Below are positions 25,879 through 34,900 of a DNA stretch of 51,779 nt, piece by piece (position 1 is the first letter of the stretch; each line of letters starts with the position of its first letter). Under the pieces are notes generated by a model. That model did not search any database. It was not told the DNA's origin and was given only the letters and a program-made list of their open reading frames with translations. Source of the DNA: RGIG426 sp045639905 (GTDB taxonomy: Bacteria > Bacillota > Clostridia > Oscillospirales > Acutalibacteraceae); NCBI GenBank assembly GCA_045639905.1, contig JAZUDZ010000021.1, positions 1 to 51,779 on the forward strand, read 5' to 3'. A program made the position numbers and the translations under genes.

Positions 25879-27090
25879 TTATCCGACGCTGTCGTACATG
25901 CTGAACATCGGCAAATAGATGGAAAGCAAAACAAAGCAAACAAACACAGCGATAACGACAATCAAGATCGGTTCAATCATGCTCATCATGGCATCAACGG
26001 CATTATTTGCTTCTTCATCAAAATAGTCAGCCGTAACGGAGAGTGTAGACTCAATAGAACCGGTTTCTTCACCGACAGCTGTCATTTCTTTCAGCAAATC
26101 CGGGAAATATTCGACTTCTCGAATACAGTCACCCAGTCGTCTACCGGCTTCAATACCGACCGCTAGTTCCTGAACAGCAATACTGATAACCTTATTGGTA
26201 ATAACCTTACCGGTAATAACAATCGCTTCTGTCAAAGGAAGACCTGCCATCATCATGGTGACAATGGTGCTGGCAAACTGAGATGCAGCATTCATCGTAT
26301 TAATTCGACCCAGCAGCGGGATGTTCAGCAAAAGCGTTGCGAGTTGTTTGGACCCCTTATCGGAACCAGACCAAAACTTAAATGCCAAAACAAGCGCTGC
26401 GATTGAACCAAGTAAAACGATAGCATAATTTCGCATAAATGCGGAAACACCTATCAAGATTTTTGTCGGAACCGGTAGTTCACCACCCAAATCCGCAAAT
26501 GTATCCTCAAACATCGGAACAGCAACCACGTTAACGATAACAACAGCAATAATAGCAACAACGACGATAACCGCCGGATAAGTCATGGCGCCTTTTACTT
26601 TAGCCGCCGTTGCAGCTGTTTTCTTAAAATATACCGCCAAACGATCAAAGGAACTTTCCAGGTTACCGGATTTTTCACCGGCTCGAACGGTTTCAACAAA
26701 GGTTACCGGAAGCGTTTTGCCACGTTCGGCAAAACTGTCACCCAAAGAGTGACCGGCCGAAACGTCTTTAGCAACTTCATTTAAAAGAGCTTTTAGGTTC
26801 TTATCCGATGCCTGGTTACCGACCAGTTCAACGGTACGAACCAGAGGCAAACCTGCTTTCAAGATAATAGCAAACTGAGAGCAAATAAGGGATAATTCCT
26901 TCGCTTTGAATTTTTTGCCAGAAGCCGAGCCACCTCCAAAAAGTCCGCCTTGCTTTGCTTCGGCAACTTTTACAACGACCTGGCCCTGCTCACGAATTTG
27001 GTTAATAGCATCAATCTTATCATATGCCTCGATGATGCCGCTGACTTTACTGCCACTAGGTGACATAGCCTCATATTTAAATGTTTTCAC
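25879..27090 (-). CDS. pilC: PilC inner-membrane platform protein (GspF/PilC family)
   Basis: A 403-residue integral membrane protein with two repeated T2SSF cytoplasmic domains (about 70-190 and 275-395), each with helices leading to membrane segments (around 170-195, 215-240 and 370-395). It transmits rotation from PilB or PilT to pilin subunits. GTRAGEKSGNLE-like motifs are seen (VRAGEKSGNLE, AVGEETGSIE), which are typical. The start codon is GTG and overlaps the pilT stop as GTGA. Confidence 0.93.
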   Translation of the reverse strand: MKTFKYEAMSPSGSKVSGIIEAYDKIDAINQIREQGQVVVKVAEAKQGGLFGGGSASGKKFKAKELSLICSQFAIILKAGLPLVRTVELVGNQASDKNLKALLNEVAKDVSAGHSLGDSFAERGKTLPVTFVETVRAGEKSGNLESSFDRLAVYFKKTAATAAKVKGAMTYPAVIVVVAIIAVVIVNVVAVPMFEDTFADLGGELPVPTKILIGVSAFMRNYAIVLLGSIAALVLAFKFWSGSDKGSKQLATLLLNIPLLGRINTMNAASQFASTIVTMMMAGLPLTEAIVITGKVITNKVISIAVQELAVGIEAGRRLGDCIREVEYFPDLLKEMTAVGEETGSIESTLSVTADYFDEEANNAVDAMMSMIEPILIVVIAVFVCFVLLSIYLPMFSMYDSVG

Positions 27091-28163
27091 GTCATCATCA
27101 TCCTTCCGTTAGACATAATGCCTTTTTTCACATATTCCGGATCTAGTGCAGATTCGATAGCCACCTGACTGGTAATTGCTTTCGTGACAGCCAAACGAAT
27201 CAGCGCGTTGTCCATCGTAATCGAGCCAAGTTTGGCGTCTGTCGCCTGGGCGTTTGCAATCTGCGGCGTCTTATTTTCACGAATCAAGTTTCGAATAGCA
27301 GGCGTTGCAATCATAACCTCAACCGCGGCCACACGACCTTTACCGGAAGCACGTGGCAAAAGCTGCTGACACATAACCGCCTGAATGGTGGTAGAAAGCT
27401 GCATACGAACCTGAGCTTGTCTGCCTTCAGGGAAAACGTCAATAACACGGTTGATGGTTTCCGGAGCGGAGTTTGTATGAAGGGTACCGAAAACCAAGTG
27501 TCCGGTTTCGGCGGCCGTCAAAGCGGTCTCGATAGTCTCCGGGTCACGCATCTCACCGACCAAGATAACGTCCGGGTCTTCACGAAGAGAAGCGCGAAGA
27601 CCTTCGGCGAAGGACATGGTATCTTTGCCAACTTGGCGCTGTGAAATCATACAACGGTCTTCATGATACACATACTCAATCGGGTCTTCAAGAGTAATAA
27701 TGTGTTGATACCGTAAATGGTTAATTTCATTCAAAATGGAAGCAAGCGTTGTTGATTTACCGGCACCGGTTTCACCGGTAACCAGAATAATACCACGCTG
27801 AAGACTCGGGAATGTATTCACAACGGCCGGAAGTCCCAAATCTTGAATAGCAGGAATCTTATCTGACAACACACGAAGTGCTAAAGCCGGGCCGTGCATC
27901 GTTAGGTAAATGTGAATACGGCAACGGCGGCCGGCGACCGTGGCACCTTCGTCAATCTCAATTCCTTCATATAATTGTTTGTATTTCTTTTCACCGACCA
28001 ATTCGATATTTAGTCTGTCGCAATCTTCCTGCGACAAGACTTCATCATCTACAAAGGTCATTTTACCGTCAACACGAATACGAGCCGGAGTGCCGGGTGC
28101 AACGTGAATATCGGACGAGCGCATTTGCATGGCTCTTGTCATCAAATCACCAATACTGTACAT
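27087..28163 (-). CDS. pilT: PilT pilus retraction ATPase
   Basis: A 358-residue cytoplasmic hexameric ATPase that drives pilus retraction and twitching. Walker A is GETGAGKST (130-138), the Asp box EDPIEYVYHEDRC, Walker B ILVGEMRDPETI, and the PilT-specific AIRNLIRE motif follows around residue 290. The first 100 residues are the PAS-like N-terminal domain. Presence of PilT next to PilB predicts retractile pili. Confidence 0.95.
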   Translation of the reverse strand: MYSIGDLMTRAMQMRSSDIHVAPGTPARIRVDGKMTFVDDEVLSQEDCDRLNIELVGEKKYKQLYEGIEIDEGATVAGRRCRIHIYLTMHGPALALRVLSDKIPAIQDLGLPAVVNTFPSLQRGIILVTGETGAGKSTTLASILNEINHLRYQHIITLEDPIEYVYHEDRCMISQRQVGKDTMSFAEGLRASLREDPDVILVGEMRDPETIETALTAAETGHLVFGTLHTNSAPETINRVIDVFPEGRQAQVRMQLSTTIQAVMCQQLLPRASGKGRVAAVEVMIATPAIRNLIRENKTPQIANAQATDAKLGSITMDNALIRLAVTKAITSQVAIESALDPEYVKKGIMSNGRMMMT

Positions 28164-28184
28164 ATGGCTTTTGTTCTCCCCTCT

Positions 28185-29888
28185 TTATTCTTCATCACCA
28201 ACAGCGTTGACGGTACGAATAACTTCTTCCAATGTGGAAACGCCTTCGTATACACGACGCATACAGTCATCTTTCAGGAAATGGAATCCATCTTCCTTAA
28301 GAGCGGCTACCAACGCTTTACGGTCGGCACCACGGGAAATGACATTGGCAATACGGTTGGTAATCATCATTATTTCAAACACGGCAATACGCCCTTTATA
28401 TCCTGTCTCGTGACAGTTTGGGCAACCTTTACCATGATAGAAAACATGTTTGTTAGCCTCTTCTCGAGAAAGGCCTACACGCAAAAGTTCATCGTCAGAA
28501 GGAATATATTCCTCTTTGCACTGCGGACAAATACGACGAACCAGTCGCTGGGAAATAACGCCACGCATGGCGCTGAAAATAAGGAATGTCGGGGTTCCCA
28601 TATCAATCAAACGATCGATAGTGGAAACGGAGTCGTTGGTGTGAAGTGTGGAAATAACCAAGTGACCGGTAATAGCGGAACGCATGGCAATTTCAGAAGT
28701 TTCACCGTCACGAATTTCACCGACGGCAATAATATCCGGGTCCTGACGCAAGATAGAACGAAGACCCGAAGCAAAGGTCATACCGACCTTCTCGTGAATC
28801 TGTACCTGGTTGGCACCCGGGATGTTATACTCAACCGGGTCTTCCAAAGTAGTCAAGTTAACACCTTCGGTATTAACTTTGGAAATCATGGCGCTCATCG
28901 TCGAAGATTTACCGGAACCGGTAGGTCCGACGATCAAAATAACGCCGTTGGAATACGATAAAAGCTTTTCAACATTAGTAAGGTTTTCCCCATCAAGGCC
29001 GACGCCGTGAAGAGTAAGAAGTTGTGCATTTTTGAAAAGCAAACGAATAACGACTTTCTCACCGTAGATGGTCGGAAGCGTAGATACACGAAGGTCAACA
29101 TCCATACCATGGAGTCGTACAGCAGCACGACCGTCCTGCGGGATACGTCTTTCAGCGATATCCAAACCGCTGATAACTTTAATACGCGCAATAACAGCGC
29201 CCTGAGATTTCTTAGGAACGGAAAGAACGTTATGAAGCACACCGTCTATACGCATACGAACCTGCAGCTCTGTTTCCTGCGGCTCAATATGAATATCCGA
29301 ACAGTTGTCCAAAACAGCGCGCTCAATAATGGAGTTAACAAGACGAATAGTCGGTGCCTCATCGTCATCACTTTTATCAAGGTCATGAGACTTTACTGTA
29401 GCCTGACCCGAGGTATCACCGGTAGAACGTTCAAGTTCTTCCAAAGCCTTAGAAGCACCCTCGTTTCCGTACAAAGCATTCAGCGTACGCTCCATACCGG
29501 CCGAGTTTGTCAAGAAGAACTTAACTCTACGTTTTGTAGCAAGTTTAACCTCATCTTCAGCCCTGAAGTTTAACGGGTCAAGCGTTGCAACCCAAATCTC
29601 GTTTTCTTCTACGCGAATCGGAGCAATCTGATGCTCAAGTGCTATCTTCATCGGTAGAATCTCCGCATACTGCGGGTTGACATTTTCCTGTGTAAGGTCA
29701 ACAAACTCCATATGATATTGTTCCCGAAGAGCTTCAATGAGCTGATCTTCGGTAATAATACCTGCTTTGATGAGTATGGTACCCAATCGTTCGTTCGACT
29801 CTTTCTTGAGTTCGAGTGCTTGCTGGAGTTGTTCAGAGGTAATTGCACCGCTTTCCACCAGCATGTCGCCAAGTCGTTTATAGGCCAT
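28185..29888 (-). CDS. pilB: PilB pilus extension ATPase with MshEN c-di-GMP-binding domain
   Basis: A 567-residue cytoplasmic hexameric ATPase that powers pilus assembly. The N-terminus has two 24-residue MshEN motifs at R5-K28 and R34-Q57, separated by 5 residues, each starting RLG and continuing with G and LxxxL; the second is a full consensus match, the first ends in Lys in place of Gln. Walker A GPTGSGKSS lies mid-protein, with Asp box TLEDPVEY, Walker B IIAVGEIRD and a tetracysteine zinc site (CPQC, CPNC). MshEN is a known c-di-GMP receptor. AGGGGG precedes the ATG. Confidence 0.95.
   Translation of the reverse strand: MAYKRLGDMLVESGAITSEQLQQALELKKESNERLGTILIKAGIITEDQLIEALREQYHMEFVDLTQENVNPQYAEILPMKIALEHQIAPIRVEENEIWVATLDPLNFRAEDEVKLATKRRVKFFLTNSAGMERTLNALYGNEGASKALEELERSTGDTSGQATVKSHDLDKSDDDEAPTIRLVNSIIERAVLDNCSDIHIEPQETELQVRMRIDGVLHNVLSVPKKSQGAVIARIKVISGLDIAERRIPQDGRAAVRLHGMDVDLRVSTLPTIYGEKVVIRLLFKNAQLLTLHGVGLDGENLTNVEKLLSYSNGVILIVGPTGSGKSSTMSAMISKVNTEGVNLTTLEDPVEYNIPGANQVQIHEKVGMTFASGLRSILRQDPDIIAVGEIRDGETSEIAMRSAITGHLVISTLHTNDSVSTIDRLIDMGTPTFLIFSAMRGVISQRLVRRICPQCKEEYIPSDDELLRVGLSREEANKHVFYHGKGCPNCHETGYKGRIAVFEIMMITNRIANVISRGADRKALVAALKEDGFHFLKDDCMRRVYEGVSTLEEVIRTVNAVGDEE
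29718..29876 (-). other. MshEN two-motif c-di-GMP-binding segment of PilB
   Basis: Codes for PilB residues 5-57. Both motifs follow RLGxxLhxxGhhxxxxLxxxL with the known 24-5-24 spacing. Confidence 0.75.
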
Positions 29889-29927
29889 CTGTCGTATTTC
29901 CCCCTAAGTATTGATATAGTAATTTAC

Positions 29928-30566
29928 TTATTCCGCAAGGGTGTGATAAGTAAATGTAACATCCTTCTTTAAGCATCCTTCTCTTTCACTTTCAGCAACT
30001 TGATAAGAGCCGGTAAAAATTCCTGTTGAAGCATCATATTCCAAAACAAAGTTTTTAATGATTAAAGAACCATATGCGCCATTGCTGACTAAATACTGAA
30101 CGTTCGGAATATTATAATCACCAACATAATTAACACTGGTTTCGTCAAGTTGATCGGCTTCAAGCGTCAAATTCGGGTCACTTCCGTTCATAGAAACAGC
30201 CAAGTGTTTCGACGAGTCAATAAAGATGAATCCTCCTGCATGTCTGGATTCCTGTTCCGGCCCAAAAATACCATATTCCTTATTGGTAAACAGCAGCTTG
30301 TTGTCTGAACCGAGTCCACCATAATTTATAGTGTTTCCATCACAGGTGGCATAGCGAAGCACGTCCGATATTGCCGTGTTTAGACTTCCCGCAAGCATAC
30401 CACTGTTTGAAACAAACAACGATTGTTTCTGAACACGAAGTCCAACGGAAACACCGGTAGAAATCATCAAAGACACTAAAAGCATAATAATACAAGCAAC
30501 AAGCAGTTCAACAAGTGTAAAGCCTGCTTTCTTGCGAAGCTTGCGCAAAACTTTTTTCATAGTCAT
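29928..30566 (-). CDS. Minor pilin/pseudopilin (PilW-like)
   Basis: A prepilin-like protein of about 212 residues. The leader MTMKKVLRKLRKKAG precedes FTLVELLVACIIMLLVSLM, with Glu5 of the mature form present. The globular part is a beta-rich domain of about 170 residues, typical for a minor pilin of the initiation complex. The long upstream frame is ignored because it overlaps the preceding gene. Two ATGs (this one and two codons on) follow the AAGGAAGG site; either gives a proper leader. Its name is by position and size only. Confidence 0.8.
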   Translation of the reverse strand: MTMKKVLRKLRKKAGFTLVELLVACIIMLLVSLMISTGVSVGLRVQKQSLFVSNSGMLAGSLNTAISDVLRYATCDGNTINYGGLGSDNKLLFTNKEYGIFGPEQESRHAGGFIFIDSSKHLAVSMNGSDPNLTLEADQLDETSVNYVGDYNIPNVQYLVSNGAYGSLIIKNFVLEYDASTGIFTGSYQVAESEREGCLKKDVTFTYHTLAE

Positions 30567-30597
30567 TTCCTTCCTTTGAATGATTAAACTGATTCCC

Positions 30598-31020
30598 TTA
30601 CGGCGTGCCTGGTTCCGTAGTCGGAGCCGTTGTCGTCGGTGTACTATCATCAAAAAAATACGAATCAAGTTTTACCAGTTCAAGTTCCGGATCTGTTACA
30701 CGAAAATGCGTTGCCTGAACAGAGACTTCTCTGGTAATACCGGCCTCTTCATCATTCAACTTCAAAACAACGGTATAATTCGTGTCGGCATGAATCGGAT
30801 CGCCCTTTTCATCTTTTTTCGTTTCCATCATCTTTTGTGCAGTCGTCAAAGCAGCATCTTGCTGCTTTGCCTTCTGGTTAAGGGCGGCAGCTGTTGCCAC
30901 TCCCCCGGCCAGCATCGTACTGGCAAATGTACAAATCAAAATAGCAACCAGAGTTTCCACCAAGGTCTCACCGGCCTTGGCTTTAATTTTATCTTTTGTA
31001 ACATTCAAAAGCTTTTTCAT
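30598..31020 (-). CDS. Small prepilin-like protein with Glu at mature position 1
   Basis: A 140-residue protein. After the leader ending KAKAG the mature sequence starts ETLVETLVAILICTFAS, so Glu occupies position 1 where Phe or Met is usual, while Glu5 is kept. The ending STPTTTAPTTEPGTP is a Thr/Pro linker like those in the giant protein. It resembles PilV/GspI-like minor pilins of Bacillota. It overlaps the preceding gene by TAATG. Confidence 0.75.
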   Translation of the reverse strand: MKKLLNVTKDKIKAKAGETLVETLVAILICTFASTMLAGGVATAAALNQKAKQQDAALTTAQKMMETKKDEKGDPIHADTNYTVVLKLNDEEAGITREVSVQATHFRVTDPELELVKLDSYFFDDSTPTTTAPTTEPGTP

Positions 31021-31847
31021 TACTCTGTCACCTCGGTTGTGGTGGTCGCATCACCTGTAATCAAGTGACCCTTCACCGTTTCAAATTTATCCCACTTAAT
31101 GGTTGTGGTCTTGGTTGTAATCTTATTGTAGAAGTTGGTATCTACATATTCAACTAATATAACACCATCCACATCGCGTGTACGGCTTACCTGGTGAGTA
31201 CAATAATCCGTCGTACTCGTAACGGTTTTTTCTTCAATCTTGGAAATCGCTTTAATCTTCAAAGTGGAAGAAAACTCAACAGCATATTTAGACGGAACCG
31301 TCATTTCTGCATAGAGGTTACAGCTGGCGTCTGTCGTCATACTGACATGGACATCTTTCATTCCATTTGCACTAATGACAAACTCATACTTCCAAGTGGA
31401 AGGGTCCAGTTCATCCACATCTTCTTCCGCTGAATAATCAACTTCTGTCCTGGAGAAGAAGGCCTGCTTTCCAAGGTCTTCCGCAATATCTTCCACAACA
31501 CAGTCCTGAAGAACCTCCGTACCGGTTTCCTCATCAAGGAGATTCTTTACTTTAACACCATCCAGCTGATATGAATATTCATTCGGATCAATGTGGCAAT
31601 CATGCTTCGTGATAATTTCAGAAGCTGAATAACTTTCAATCTTACTGAATTCCTGACGGAGTAAAGCATCGGCAGCATTAATAGCCAAAAAAGCCTGCTG
31701 CTCCTCTATCTGTGCTCTGGCTCTGGTTATATTGACAGAAGCTGCCGAAATAACAACAGAACAAACAAAGAAACAAATAAAGAAGAACATAAGGCCGAGA
31801 ATGGCTGAAGCTCCTCGTTTGTTTTTCAACTTGCGAAATATACGCAT
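31020..31847 (-). CDS. PilX-like single-pass pilus-associated protein
   Basis: A 275-residue protein with a short basic N-terminus, KNKRGASAILGLMFFFICFF, a hydrophobic helix (about 13-38) and a long outer domain rich in Thr, Ser, Glu and Lys. No Glu5 follows the Gly, so it is not a canonical prepilin; TadE-like or PilX_N proteins have this look. Position among the minor pilins suggests a part of the tip or initiation complex. No domain is recognised in residues 60-275. Confidence 0.6.
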   Translation of the reverse strand: MRIFRKLKNKRGASAILGLMFFFICFFVCSVVISAASVNITRARAQIEEQQAFLAINAADALLRQEFSKIESYSASEIITKHDCHIDPNEYSYQLDGVKVKNLLDEETGTEVLQDCVVEDIAEDLGKQAFFSRTEVDYSAEEDVDELDPSTWKYEFVISANGMKDVHVSMTTDASCNLYAEMTVPSKYAVEFSSTLKIKAISKIEEKTVTSTTDYCTHQVSRTRDVDGVILVEYVDTNFYNKITTKTTTIKWDKFETVKGHLITGDATTTTEVTE

Positions 31848-31884
31848 AAGACTTTACTCCCTTTTAGAAGAATTCATTAGATAC

Positions 31885-31915
31885 TTCCACCCGCCCCGCT
31901 TGAGAGCGGGTGGAA
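31885..31915 (-). other. Intercistronic hairpin between giant pilin and PilX-like genes
   Basis: TTCCACCCGC and GCGGGTGGAA form a perfect 10-bp stem; an alternative inner stem CCCGCT/AGCGGG competes. No U-tract follows, so mRNA processing, stabilisation or uneven stoichiometry is more likely than full termination. Confidence 0.55.
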
Positions 31916-31925
31916 ATAAACAGCA

Positions 31926-34900
31926 TTAAGATACAGTGTAGGTGATTGCTTTATCACACGGTTTTTCAGCGGTACCAATTGTCATAGTCAAATTGGTATC
32001 TGATGTAATTGTAAACGTGTATGTCCATGTGACTGTTGCAGATTGCGAATCAGGATTGTCAGGAACCGCACTAATCGTCGCAGATTGACCACCACTTACG
32101 ATTAACGGACTGTAATTTGTTCCTGGTTTATACACTCCCGTCGCTGTAAACACAATTGTTACTGTTGAACCACTTGCAAACTCCCTATTTATCGAGCCCA
32201 AACTGGTAACATTATCATCATACTTTCCGACCCTCTCAATAAGCGAGGCAGAAAGTGTAACATTTGCAGCAGGAGCAGGTTGAGTTGTGGTAGTTGTGGT
32301 AGTTGTGGTAGTTGTAGTGGTTGTGGTAGTACTTGTGGTAGTCGGATTCGACGGTGTCGGCTCCGTTACATTACCACCAGACGCAATTTGAATCTTCACA
32401 CTCGTATCTGCATTGGCAGCAATCTGGTTCACACCGGTCAAATTACAAAGCATATAGTGATCACCGGTAAATGTTGCCGGACCGGAAATTGTAAAGACTA
32501 CATCGTCCTCGTTGGCAGAAACAAGTGTCGCGGTTGTGCCATAGACACTCATTGTACCACCGGTAATGCCATGGAAATAGCCATGCATAGAGATGGTCAT
32601 CGTTTCACCCGCTACCAAACTGTGAGAACCGATAAAGGAACTGAAGGACGTTGATGCATTGGAACTGGAACCAGCAGTTGTATCAGCGACCTGAACAACA
32701 CCATCACCGTTACAATAGACATAGGAAACGCCACTAGTAGTTGCCCATTCAGCAGTAAGAGTTTCTGTGCCAGGATTATCGCCCGGCTGATCTCCACCTG
32801 TACCTCCGCCAGTCCAATTAGACAAGTCATCATATGCCCCTTCGACGATTATTACATTATCAAAGATTGCATGGGCTTCCTTTTCTTTGGGGGCCGCAAA
32901 ACGAACACCAAAAGCGGAAACATCTTCGATTGTCTCAAATTGATATGTTCCAGTCTTGGTTATGGTCAAATAACTATGGTTTGCATCCTGAACAAGTTTC
33001 AAGCCAACTAAATCTGAATCGTTGCTTACCACATCCACATACACACTATATGTGGTTTTCGGTTTAAACAAAGACAAGTTAATGTTTGCATTCAACTGGG
33101 CATCCGGGTACGGACTTCCGTCAAAATGCAATTGTCCATTGGATACGGTCCACATACTCGCTTGATTTGGTGCAGTCCAACCACTATAGTCAGCATCAAA
33201 TGTTCCGTTCGGGATCAAGTTTGTGCTGCCATTTGCGGTATCCGGTTCATCATTGGCCGGGGTAACGGAATCACCTGAGGCAGTAATGGAAATGTTATCA
33301 ACAACAACTGTGCTGTTGTATCCTCCATAGATTACTTTCAAGCTACCGGTGCTTTCCGCAGTGTAGTCGTAGGACAATGCGCCTCCGGAGACTTCCTTCT
33401 TAATTTTGCCGAAATCATCATTGAAGTACAACTGCAAAGACCCAGACAGCACATCTGCACTAAAGTGATATGTAACGCCTGCCGTTACACTAATATTCTG
33501 AGAAATATTAGTTTTGCTGGCATCGTTTCCACATACAATTTGCACAGCCCCACCAGTTATCGTAGCTGCATCGCCTTTAACAGTCCATCCGGTCAAATTA
33601 CCCGAGGTGAAATCACCGTTGGTAATCAAGTTGGATCCGGAAGAAGGTGTATCTCCGCCACCGGAACCATTCGGTTTCGTGGTAACGATTGTGGAAGTCT
33701 TCACCATAGAGATGTCATCAACCGTAATCGTATCAGAGTTAGAACCGTTAGCTGTCACATTCACCTTAAAGATGATGTTGGAAACAGTACTGCCGGTTGT
33801 AAAGGTCAGATAACCATTACCGGATTTATACGATGCGAAGATAGCAGAATTGAGAACTTCAAACTCGACCAAACCGGAACCGGAAATAGTGCCCTGAACC
33901 GTATATGTGGTATTCGGATCCAGCAATCCGGTTTGAACCGTTGCCTGAGCAGAACCATTCGTGGTTTTGCAATTTGCAAAGGTCAATTTCTGGCCGGAAA
34001 TCGTTGCACCACCGCTAAGCGTCCAATCGGAATCCGAAGAATTGGTACCATAGGCAAAGGAGCCATTGATAATCAAATCAGCGGAATCAATATCCATATT
34101 GGCTGTCAAGGATACATTGGTAGCCGGCATCGTAAAGGTAAGCGGATTGGTATTCATTTGAGTACTGTCAAGAACAATACCGGAGACGGATCCCCATGTG
34201 CTGAACTTCTTGCCAGTCGGAACCGTTGCCGTAACAACAACTGTTTGTCCGGCATGAGCCGAAGTCGTAGCAACACTATCAACCGTAACCGTACCGTTAA
34301 TAGCGGTAATCGTATAAGCATCCCAGTCATAGTTGGCTTCCAAAGTAACATTTCCTGCCGGCATATCAAATGTCAAAGCAGCACTTGTTCTTTGAGCCTC
34401 ACTCAGCGTAATACCGGTTGCGGTCCAGCCGGTAAACTTCTTACCGGTTTCGGCTGCATTGGCATTGACTGTTACAGAATCACCCATCTGGGCAGACCCT
34501 GTAGCCGGGGTACCACCGGTGACGGTATATGTATAGGTATCTTTCTCATAGGTTGCCGTAACAACGACATCGGAAGGCGGCATCATAAAGGTGGTTGTAC
34601 TACTGGTTGCACTGGCGAATGTTACGCCGGCGGTAGAAGTAGTCCATTCCTTAAACTTGTATCCGGTAGCCGGAGTTGCCGCAGTCAAGGTAACCTGCGT
34701 ATTGTATCCTGCACTACTCGGCGAAGCCGTCGAAGTGCCATTACCATTAGAACCGGTATTCACGGTAACCGTATAGCTGGCACCGATGGTCGTAGCAGTC
34801 ACAGAAACTGCATGAGCCGGCATCGTAAAGGTAATCGTTTCACTATTCGGATTTGTCAAGGTAACTCCTTCTGCAGTCCATCCGTTAAAGGTCTGGCCTG

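Noticed and set aside
32282..32345. Phase-variable frameshift tract or CRISPR-like array
   Set aside because: The repeat unit is 9 nt, so slippage keeps the frame. Units are contiguous, without spacers.
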